Of a DNA stretch of 64,000 nt, positions 55,397-64,000 are shown piece by piece; positions within the stretch are counted from its first letter, which is position 1, and every line of letters starts with the position of its first letter. Under the pieces are notes generated by a model. It was not told the DNA's origin. It did no database searches and saw only the letters and a list, made by a program, of their open reading frames with translations. Location: NCBI GenBank assembly GCA_033297205.1, contig MU859072.1, forward strand, positions 124,001 to 188,000. The letters are read 5' to 3'. The position numbers and the translations under genes were made by a program. The DNA comes from Pseudoneurospora amorphoporcata (taxonomy: Eukaryota; Ascomycota; Sordariomycetes; Sordariales; Sordariaceae).

Positions 55397-57511
55397 ATGT
55401 CCTTTGGCCCAGATTACCACCTTCATGGTGGCTACTTTGACACGGGCAGTAATCCATCACAAACCCTAAGCGCTGGCATCTTCCGGCCGCCAGCCTCGCC
55501 GGCCGATTCGAACCACAACCTCGGCAAGTCCACCGGCAGCCTCTTCTCCGATATGTCGATGTCCAACGGGACAAGTCCCCTACAAACACCGGAACAAGCA
55601 AATGCGAAGCGGAAACGTTTGGGATTGGGTGTACGGGGAGGGGCCCTAAACGATCACAACATGCAGGTGGATGGCATGAACGATGGAAAGGCAGAGACAG
55701 GGATGGCGGATGCGGGTCAGACAAGATACAACTTGGCCGGCCAGCTTAACGCTACCCCAACGAGCGGGGCCGTCACGGCCAACGGTAGGCTGGAAGAGAG
55801 CATGTACTCTGATCTAGACTACAGGAGAGCCGCAGGCTCCAAGCGAGCCCATGACGACCCCGATGGTCCGTCGTCTCAGATGGAGGGTCGGGTAGACTCT
55901 TCTGCACAGGACCATAACTCGGCGAACTCGTCGAAATGGGGGTTTTTCGGCTTGCAAACCATAGGCTCAGTAATGGGCAAGGTTTGGGAGTTTTGTAAAG
56001 GCGGAGCTTTTCGTGGCTTCCAAGCCGGAGGCGGCACAGGATACGAGGTTAACGGTTCAACAGTTACCCCATCTGTCCAGGCCACTGCCGTTGGCCAGCC
56101 GGGGGCTAGCGAGCAACGAGAACAGCCCATTCATTTTGCCATGGAGGCGGATCAAGACACATCGATGCCTCCTCAGGAGACGGTGATAACGCCCATGTTA
56201 CCTCCAGTGCAGGAATTTGTGGCACCCCAGGCCCAGGAGGTTTCATCTCCAGTACCTCTTCCAATGTCCGATTACATGCCCTATGCGCCCGAGTATCACG
56301 AGACAAGCAATCCTGACTCGTTGACTCGACCGGCTGTCAAGCGAAGACAAGTAACCGAGAACCAGGATGACCTCAACAGAAACTGGGTGATGGTAGACGA
56401 GAACGGCAATGGTGGAAGCCCATCGCCTACGCCCGCTGTGCCTAGTTTTAGCGCTGCTGCTATGCCTAGTTTTGGCGGTGCGTCATCAGGTCGGGCAACG
56501 CCCGGACTGAGGGCGCCATCTTCTTTACGGGCAAGGACGCCAGGATTATCCTCGAGTAATGCTACAAGACGTATCACTGCCCCCTCTCAAAGGTTTACTG
56601 GCGGTCCCTCTATGCTGCCCCGGACGCGGGCTCCGTCGAGACTATCACAACATACCGTCGCACCTGACGTGGGAGCCCAAGAACTCCCTAGTTTTGGCGC
56701 TCCAAGGTCACCCGTCAGTAACATACCGACTCCTTCGTTTTCTACACCTACAACGACGGCAGCTCCCGTGAGCCGCATACCACTTCCTGCATCCGCCGGT
56801 GGAGGGCCAGGAAGCGGAGGGGCTCGTCCCAGTTTTGGCAGTCTCAATGCGGCTGCTTCTAATGGCCGGCAAAGTCCTGCGGCCTTTAACGGTCGCCAAA
56901 GCCCTGGCCTTCAAAGTCCTAGCTATGCAAACCCCACCCCCTTTGCATTTTCCTCGCCTGCCTATCAGTCCTCCTCCGCCTCTCGCCCCGCGAGTCGCCA
57001 GAGTGTTCGCCCCGCAAGTCGTCAGAGTGTTGGCGGCGGCGGCGGCGGCGGCGGTGGAAGCAGCAGTGGCCCCAGGCGAAGTCTCCAAGCGCCCATCCAG
57101 CTCTCCTCCCCCGCCATCCCCAGACCCTCGTCAAGTTCGGCCGCCAAGGTTTTGAAATCCCCTACCAACCACCACCACCGCCGCGGTGAAAGCAGCGGCG
57201 CTGCCGCCGGTTCCAGTCACGGCTCCTCAGTCAGGCCTCCATCGTCCATGCGTAGGAGCAGAGGACTGAGTCTCCATGGCGCTTTTATCGAGGACGGGCT
57301 GAAGGCCAGCCCGAGACCGGATGGCGAGGCGAAGCATCTTGCTAAGAAGAAGGTAGCTGCCGAGAGGGATGCGGATGCGAATATTGATGCGTTCAATGAG
57401 AAGCTGTTGCAGATGATTAGGCAGGGGAAGGAGGCGTTGGGGACGAAAGTGGAGGTGCTTGATGATAGGGGTGCCGGTAATGGTGGCGCGTGGGAGGATG
57501 ATGAGCTTTGA
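55397..57511 (+). CDS. Ser/Pro/Gly-rich protein of unknown function, 704 aa
   Basis: A single exon with ATG in a CCACC context. The protein is mostly disordered: Ser/Pro/Thr-rich linkers, SFGxxS-type repeats (PSFGG, LPSFGAPR, RPSFGSLN), a nine-glycine run (residue about 550) and a charged C-terminal helix (KKKVAAERDADANIDAFNEK). One short block around residues 185-215 looks structured: GFFGLQTIGSVMGKVWEFC followed by GGAFRGFQAGGG. KRKRLGLG near residue 73 could be a nuclear import signal. I do not recognise the family. A scaffold or nuclear role is possible, but nothing beyond composition supports it. Confidence 0.75.
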   Translation: MSFGPDYHLHGGYFDTGSNPSQTLSAGIFRPPASPADSNHNLGKSTGSLFSDMSMSNGTSPLQTPEQANAKRKRLGLGVRGGALNDHNMQVDGMNDGKAETGMADAGQTRYNLAGQLNATPTSGAVTANGRLEESMYSDLDYRRAAGSKRAHDDPDGPSSQMEGRVDSSAQDHNSANSSKWGFFGLQTIGSVMGKVWEFCKGGAFRGFQAGGGTGYEVNGSTVTPSVQATAVGQPGASEQREQPIHFAMEADQDTSMPPQETVITPMLPPVQEFVAPQAQEVSSPVPLPMSDYMPYAPEYHETSNPDSLTRPAVKRRQVTENQDDLNRNWVMVDENGNGGSPSPTPAVPSFSAAAMPSFGGASSGRATPGLRAPSSLRARTPGLSSSNATRRITAPSQRFTGGPSMLPRTRAPSRLSQHTVAPDVGAQELPSFGAPRSPVSNIPTPSFSTPTTTAAPVSRIPLPASAGGGPGSGGARPSFGSLNAAASNGRQSPAAFNGRQSPGLQSPSYANPTPFAFSSPAYQSSSASRPASRQSVRPASRQSVGGGGGGGGGSSSGPRRSLQAPIQLSSPAIPRPSSSSAAKVLKSPTNHHHRRGESSGAAAGSSHGSSVRPPSSMRRSRGLSLHGAFIEDGLKASPRPDGEAKHLAKKKVAAERDADANIDAFNEKLLQMIRQGKEALGTKVEVLDDRGAGNGGAWEDDEL

Positions 57512-58457
57512 AAAGCTTCGAGAAAGGGTTAAGGGATGGTTGAGGTTGTGGTGATACCAGGTTGCGAGGATATTACTTGTTGGATATGCTTCTCTTAAAC
57601 GTACTGTCACGTACGAAGTATGTTTATGAAGCGACGGCTTGAGTGGACAGGCGATCAGAAGATTCGCGAAAATGGTGTGGTCGAGATCTATCCGTCAACG
57701 CGACAGAGGAGAAGGAAGGCGGGGAACAGGCAGAACCTGTGCCGGGGGGTTCTACATCATTCGTTTCTTGTTTGCATTTAGGCGTGTGGATCGCATGGGT
57801 GCTGGGAGTTTTTCTGCTTTGCTGATTTCTAGCTCATACCTGCTCTTTTGCTGTTATCTTTGGTTGTTCGATACCATCTTGGATCCCCCGGCTTTCTTTC
57901 ATGAGGCATGGATTCTCTGATTTGGTGTGTTTTTGTATGAGCTCTATTCCCGTCCTGCCAGTGAACGGACCCGGCCAAATTGCTTACCTCTGTTAGGGAT
58001 ACCGAATCATATCGTGGCATATTGTCTTGTAATCTTTAGTACCATTCTATGTGCGTTTGTATATGATGTTCAGAAATGGCTACTTAACTGTTCACGTATC
58101 ACCAGACTTCTCGATCTTTCATCGGTGCCCCTGAAAGGACGAAGAAGCGTCGAGTGAACACTTCATATCCGTCACTCCACACCTAACCCTAACCCGTATG
58201 CTGCTGACAATATTACAAGCATGTTGCACCATTCTGATCCCTCTCAAAAACTCAATATTCTCTCCAATCACATCATCGCACACCAGTACATCCAATGCAA
58301 CCGCAACAGTCACTCAGTCAGCACGACATTCAAAATCCCATGTTACCGCGCTGAACACATTCACTCACCGCACACTCGGTTTTCCGAAAAAGGAATCCGG
58401 CGAGCGGGAATCATTTGGTTTTAGACTCGCAGGGCATTTATTCACATCACCGCGAAA
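57512..58457. other. Intergenic
   Basis: Contains CCTAACCCTAACCC at 58182-58195, a short telomere-like element about 260 bp before the permease ATG. No gene seen. Confidence 0.5.
58182..58195. promoter_or_regulatory. Telomere-like CCCTAA element
   Basis: Two overlapping CCTAACCC units. Such short elements occur in fungal promoters; function here is a guess. Confidence 0.35.
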
Positions 58458-60469
58458 ATGGCGCCATCGGGTGGTGTCTCGAAAAAGGACGATGGCCGTA
58501 CTGGGCTTCTCCGCCCCAGCAACAGCACAAGCACCATCAACAGCGGGCGCGGCGACAATTCCACGGCAGCAATGACGGGTGTTGTGAACTACCACACGAT
58601 AAACAACAAGCGCTACGACAGTCACAGTCCCCGATCATCCGCAGACCTAACCTACCTCGATCCTGAGCCCTTGGCCTACGACTCCGACGACAACGACAGC
58701 ATGGGTTCCTCCTCCTCGCCCATCTTAGAGTCTCAACTTTACCGCCGAGGAGGTAGTCAAGATGGTCCCCCTGGCGAGGACTCAGCCGACCTCCTAACAA
58801 CCACCGAAGCCCGTTCCCTCACCCGCGGCCTCGCCCAGCGCCACCTCTCCATGCTCGGCATCGCCGGCTCCATCGGTACCGGCCTCTTCCTTGGCTTGGG
58901 GGGTGCCGTCGCGCGCGGTGGTCCCCTCGGTGCTTTGCTAGGGTACTTTATCATTGGCCTAATCGTGTGCGCCGTCCAATTTGCCCTTGGGGAGGTCGCC
59001 TCCCTGCTTCCCGTAACAGGCAGTTTCGTCAGACACGCCGAGTTCCTCGTTGACCCGGCTTGGGGGTTCGCAATCGGGTGGAATTTGGTGTATGGCAATG
59101 TTTTGTCTATACCGAGTGAGATTACGGCCATTTGTGTTTTGTTTGAGTATTGGACCGAGGGAAAGGTTAATCCGGCGGTGTTTATCGTTTTCTTTGTGGT
59201 GGTTACCGTGGCGGTCGGGATGGCGCTCGTGAGGGTGTTTGGGGAGGTGGAGTTTGTTTTTGCCATGCTCAAAGTGGTGTTGGTGGTTTTCCTGATTGTG
59301 CTGGGGCTGGTGATTGATTTGGGAGGCATTCCGGGGACCGAAAGGATTGGGTTTAGATACTGGAAAAGCCCAGGGCCGTTTGTGGAGTATATTGCTACGG
59401 GCGATTGGGGCAAGTTTTTGGGGTTTTGGTCAGTTATGACGGGTGCGGTGTTCAGTTTCGCGGGCGTGGAGAGTCTGGCGATGGCGGCGGCGGAGACGAG
59501 GAATCCAAGAAAGGCGATACCGAGGGCTTGCAAGCGCGTGTTTGCGAGGGTGGTGTTGTTTTATATGCTGGCCGTGTTGGTGGTGGGCATGCTCGTGGCG
59601 AGCGATGATCCGAGGCTGGATGGTAGCGGGGATAGTGTTGCTCAGAGTCCGTTCGTGATCGCGGCTTCGGCGGCGGGAATCAAGGCGATTCCATCGGTGG
59701 TAAATGCCATTGTCATCACTTCGGCGTGGTCGGCGTCTAACCAGAGCTTGTTGGCCGGCACGAGGGTATTGTATGGGCTGGCGCTGAAGGGACAGGCACC
59801 CAAGATCTTCTTGCGGACTACGTCGTGGGGGACTCCGTACATGTGTGTACTCCTGTTTGGAGTCTTCATGTCGCTGAGCTTTATGAGCCTGTCGGAGCGC
59901 GCTATTAACGTGTTCTGGTGGTTGGTGAGGTTGACCTCGGCGGGAGTGTTGGTGTCGTGGTCATCCATCTTGTTGAACCACATTCGCTTGAGAAAGGCGA
60001 TGGACAGGCAAGGCATTGCGTATACCAGGCTGCCATGGTCCAGCTGGTGGACTGGTAGGTTGCTGTTTTCGACTTGCACTCCTGATCTGATGCTAACCAC
60101 TTTCCCGGTTTTAGTCTACAGCTCACCTGTAGCCCTCTTCATGTGCATCGTCATTCTCCTAACAGGAGGTTTCAGCGTCTTTACCAAGGGTAACTGGGAT
60201 GCCGCCACCTTTGTCTCTTCGTACTTGTAAGTCCGCTCCACCCCTTAACCAAATCATAGTCGCCAGGAAACTAATGAGTGATTAGGGACATTCCAATCGT
60301 CCTCATCGCCTATCTGTCCTGGAAGTTCTACAAAAAGACCAAGGTCGCGTCCTTGGACGACATACCCCTTGACATTGCCTTTGAGCAAGCCGAAGACGCG
60401 ATCTTCGAGGAACCCGAAGAAGGCAAGTCAAAAGGGTGGGTACGAGCTGTCAGTTGGATATGGGATTAA
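58458..60469 (+). CDS. Amino-acid permease (APC superfamily), 630 aa
   Basis: Exons 58458-60054, 60115-60226 and 60286-60469. A polar N-terminus of about 110 residues is followed by the APC start block RGLAQRHLSMLGIAGSIGTG, in which GSIGTGLFLGLG is the substrate-binding unwound helix. About twelve hydrophobic segments follow, with SFAGVESLAMAAAETRNPRKAIPRA, a family hallmark, and SAWSASNQSLLAGTRVLYGL later. The C-terminus is short and charged (DDIPLDIAFEQAEDAIFEE). It should import amino acids with protons at the plasma membrane; the specific substrate is not readable. The first intron is 60 nt, in frame and free of stops. Confidence 0.9.
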
Positions 60470-63354
60470 AAGAAGAATAGGCGTTTACGAGTGGTACGTT
60501 CAGCCAAAAGCTACGATATAGACCGACGATGACCATCTAATGCATTTTACACAGCCACAATATAGTATTATACAAGTACAGAGGGCATATATTGGTTTTT
60601 ACTTCCCGTCTCTCCCTCGACGATACTTGCCATGTGCCGAAGTATCTGCAGCCTTGTCGAATCGACGTCGCTTGGATGCGCTGTGGTCTAAGTCTAGACG
60701 CTTCGCTGCTTGTGATTAGCTGCCACTCTTGCGGCTACACCATTCTTTTGAAGCGGTATTATTAGGAACGGGGGACGATTTCCGTTTCGCCTCGGGTTTT
60801 GGTGCCTGTATACAAAGGGTGCCGAGCACCGTCGCGTGGCTTTCTGCGGGCAGAGGCCGGAAAATTAGTCCCGGTCCCGTCAATCAACTTTTTACGCAAA
60901 GCCGCCTTCGACCGCGGACCCGACTGCTGGCTCGGCCTTACGGACCCGAGCATACTTACCGGCCGGGATGGCCCACAGTCATGATAATCAGGCGGGAAGA
61001 AACCACCTGGATTGCTTTCCCTGGTCAAACTCTCTTGCCTCTTTCCTCCCCAGGCCTTTGCTCCTTCCCACTCCCAGAGAACACGAAAATTTATCATTCT
61101 TGCAATCTACCGCTCGAATGAGCACTGAGGAGGTCAGGCTTGCCCTAGTACTTACTACGCACTACATGGTCAAAAGACCAAAGTTTCGATGCCCATTTCG
61201 GTTTGACGAGAAAAAGGCTCCATTTGCCCATCATCAACCATGACCACAACACCAGGTAGGTGAGTATTTAATCTGGCTTTTTCCGGAGGCCAACACGGGT
61301 GAATATGGATAATTAACAAAACCACTTTATTCTACAGGCGGCATCCATTGGCACCCTCGACACGGCACCGGCCCCCAGTCCTATAGCGGAACACCATTGT
61401 GGTGTTATTCGGGACGGCATATCATTCGACGAACCACTTCCCGACCAAGCGTGGCATTTGTTTCTCGGCAACGCAATGCCATCTAGCCCGCTGGCCGCAT
61501 AGGGCGTTGTGTCCGGGGTTCGTCATATGGTCCCATTTTCTTACGTCGACGATGGGGTTCTGCACAACTTGAACAATGTCAAGGTGTTATTGCTTATAGC
61601 AAACCCAGAACCTCAAGCATTTGCAAATATCTTTGCTGGACACGCTCAGTGTCAGCAGCTACTTGAAGGATGATGAGTCTCACACAATTGGACGGTCTAC
61701 TTGACCTAAAACTTCGAACAGCTGGAACCCTGGCACTACAGTTTATGCCTTCTAAGAAAAACATGACATGGTGCTACCGCATCTCCGCAGATATTCAGGT
61801 ACCGATGGCGGGGTACATGGAATCAGGGGAACCTGGTAGAAAGAGGCAAGCGGAAGGTGAGACTGCTGATTATCATTTCCATTCTAGTCGTCCTGGCATC
61901 GTTGACAGAGCATGTCCAGAGCTGTAAGTACGCGGCTGATCCCTTGCTTCATTGTGTCTCTCATTGACTTGGCAGATGTATATATAGTAAGACATCCCTT
62001 GATCAGTCGCATACGCGTGTCTTCGAACAGTTCAAGCCAGAATTTTACGCATGTTCCATTTCGGTCTGCTTGAAATCGAGCTAACACATGCGAATTCAGT
62101 CTGCTGGGTCCAAACCGAGGAATCAACAGCAACACCTCAAAACTGCGGTCCCAAGACACCTTGGTCTGGAATACGAGATGGCATTTTCGATTCCGACGTC
62201 CTCACTCTATGAGGCTCTTTTTCCGCCCGGAAATCCATGCTCATCCATCTACTTCGGTCCCTGGTTTAGCGGAGGACACTACTCCTACTGGATTACCAAA
62301 TTCCGGGTTACCCTTCCTCGGTCAGCCATAGCCCGCCGCCCCGATCCATGCCTTGGGTCGCATTCCATTACAGCGGCAGGTCTCAAGATTCCCGGGAATT
62401 GGAGTTGCTACTCTTCAGTGAATCGAGGCATATGCCTGATGCATAAGTGCTGCCACGTTAATAGTCATCCATCGGAACCTAATTCTGGTACGGGATCAGC
62501 GTACGCACTGCCACGGCTGAGACTTCGGTTTGATGTGGAATAAAGTCGAAGTGCTGTCCGGTCTTCTCACCCTCCCTCATCTTCTTTCAGTTGTATCATA
62601 TTATTCACTCTGTTGCCTACTTTCCGCCCAGCCAGCCCCCTTTTCCCGCTTTACTTGGCTTTCTGGCATCGGTCATCGGACCCAACAGTGTTTGCTCCTT
62701 GGGCCTTAAACAGGTATCAAAAGAGGCGGATCACATCTAGCGCTGGCGGTTGGTTTCATATTTTTCCAGTTTATGCGCAAATATCTGGGACTATCAAAAT
62801 TTTGAACCCCAACGGCTTAGCTCTCGAACCTAAGCAAGCATCATGTACAAGGTTGCCGTGCATCACCTGGTCTTTTAGTCCGAAGTTTTGGCCCTTTTTT
62901 TACTTTTTTTGTTAACAAGGGTATATCCAAAACAGCAAAGGGGCTTCCGATCCTCTTGGATATAAAAGCCTCCTCCCAATACCATTAATCTACGAAAAGT
63001 GGTTATGGGCAAAAAGATCATGACACCTGACAGCGTCGTTCACATACCTTAAAACCAGCCGTGTGCCCACTAGGTGAGCCTCCCTGCCTCCCTTCGGATC
63101 ATCCCCAGCCAATACTTTTGTTCCCATTGCACGGCATCTGCAACAACACGACAACACGATTACACGACACATCCAACGCAGCCAACCTTTTAATCATCTA
63201 TACTAGCCCAACCCCTCACTTTGTACCATCTAGACTTTTGGATACCCAGTACAACCCGTGCTATTGATTGAATGATACTTGATCCTAACCACAATCTTAG
63301 CCAACTCAAGTGCCTTTATTGCAAACATCTCTTCCCTAACGACCAGTCGTCAAA
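60470..63354. other. Intergenic, 2.9 kb
   Basis: The longest gene-free stretch of the window. Frames here are short, overlapping and without features. A TATA-like element lies at 62961. Confidence 0.5.
62961..62968 (+). promoter_or_regulatory. TATA-like element upstream of the small secreted protein
   Basis: TATAAAAG about 394 bp before the ATG at 63355. If used, it implies a long leader. Confidence 0.3.
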
Positions 63355-63779
63355 ATGAAGGCAAGTACATATCTTCTCGTGCAACCTCATCCCATCTCCC
63401 TGTCGCATCCCAACTCTCCAAACACCTCACCCCCATCCACCACATCCATTCCCATTCCCAGTCCCCAGACAAATAACAACTAACTCCTCCACCCTAAAAG
63501 ACCCCCATTACCCTCATCACCCTCTTGGGCTTCTTCACCAGCGGCGCTCTCGCCTTGCCTACCGCCCAACCTCAAGAGGCTGCCGCCGACCAGGTTGCCC
63601 CCGAGGGCCCCACGACACCCAACGTCAACACCGCCCAGGTCAACTACGGCACCCCCAGGTGCCGCGACTCGCGTCTCGATGCGTTGTGTATGGCAAGCAA
63701 CGCAAACGCTTATTGCGACGCCCAGGGGTTCCATAATAACTTTATGAAGACTTGCAAGGCGTGCTACTGTGAGGCATAA
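63355..63779 (+). CDS. Small cysteine-rich secreted protein, 94 aa
   Basis: The first coding exon is only 6 bp (ATG AAG, 63355-63360), followed by an intron with donor AAG|GCAAGT, the consensus of the rare GC-AG class, a TAACTAACT branch and a CTAAAAG acceptor; exon 2 is 63501-63779. The splice yields a clean signal peptide (MKTPITLITLLGFFTSGALA), a Pro/Ala/Gln linker, and a mature C-terminus with six cysteines: PRCRDSRLDALC, NAYCDAQG and KTCKACYCEA. Size and even cysteine count fit a small secreted or effector-like protein. I do not recognise the family. Without the GC-AG intron the signal peptide would lack a Met. Confidence 0.7.
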
Positions 63780-64000
63780 TGCAAGGGCTGCATAATCATT
63801 GATGGAAGATGCTTGAAGGGGTGTTGGCTAGGGTTTTTGGAATGAGACGACGGGCTACGATCAAGAGGTGATGTGACCTAGGCGACTGACTGGGCTTGGC
63901 GCGTAAAGCTGGAAGGAGATGAAACTGGTGACTAGAGAGAGCGAGTCCCTGAGAGTAAAGGATTTGTTTCGACATCAACAACAAAAGCGAGCTTCGGGGA

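Noticed and set aside
1..64000. CRISPR arrays, bacterial-type operons, insertion sequences or viral genes
   Set aside because: None seen. The sequence is eukaryotic with spliced genes, and I found no terminal repeats or transposase or polymerase domains.

Overview
The window is nuclear DNA of a filamentous ascomycete, most likely a Sordariomycete (Sordariales-like). The evidence is short introns of about 40-130 nt with GTAAGT-type donors and CTAAC/CTGAC branch sites, intron-containing tRNA genes, a fungal gene repertoire (leucine aminopeptidase 1, a CMT1/CAP59 glycosyltransferase, an Hce2 effector-like protein, DUF3632, an AFG1 ATPase) and CT-rich leaders. Exon joins below were made by eye from splice signals and frame. 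They are inference unless the reading frame forces them.

Layout. (1) 1-8.0 kb, all on the minus strand: seven small neighbouring genes, six carrying or leading into the glycine-rich hydrophobic domain of the interferon-induced 6-16/ISG12 family (Ifi-6-16) and one made of amphipathic repeats only. Three proteins are domain-only. Others have a transmembrane junction module, some preceded by 33-residue modules each held on one 99-bp phase-0 exon. One is frameshifted and one runs off the left edge. (2) 9.3-17.0 kb: a tiny membrane protein, the ribosome-biogenesis factor ESF1, a HAD-like protein and an SBPase/FBPase-family phosphatase. (3) 17.3-18.4 kb: a degenerate intron-containing tRNA and an Hce2 effector-like gene whose start cannot be found. 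(4) 20.5-30.5 kb: mitochondrial AFG1 ATPase, a DUF1295 membrane enzyme, secreted leucine aminopeptidase 1 and a phospholipase-D-like protein. (5) 30.8-38.2 kb: a decayed segment with three genes in a row (DUF3632, MYND finger, CALB-type lipase), each interrupted by one in-frame TAG, followed by a shrunken tRNA-Pro relic and intact tRNA-Phe and tRNA-Arg genes. (6) 38.5-49.4 kb: a sulfite-oxidase-family molybdoenzyme, a GT69 glycosyltransferase and a 1798-residue DDX60-like Ski2-type RNA helicase. (7) 50.5-64 kb: a secreted CAP/PR-1 protein, an HDDC2-like HD phosphohydrolase, a disordered protein of unknown function, an amino-acid permease and a small cysteine-rich secreted protein.

How it fits together. 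Most genes are single housekeeping or secreted functions with no operon-like logic. The exception is the left-hand cluster, which looks like a locally expanding family of membrane-active proteins built by shuffling exon-sized modules. It is the best candidate here for an undescribed system. The same window also holds a homologue of a second vertebrate interferon-stimulated family, DDX60, though about 35 kb away and with no evident link.
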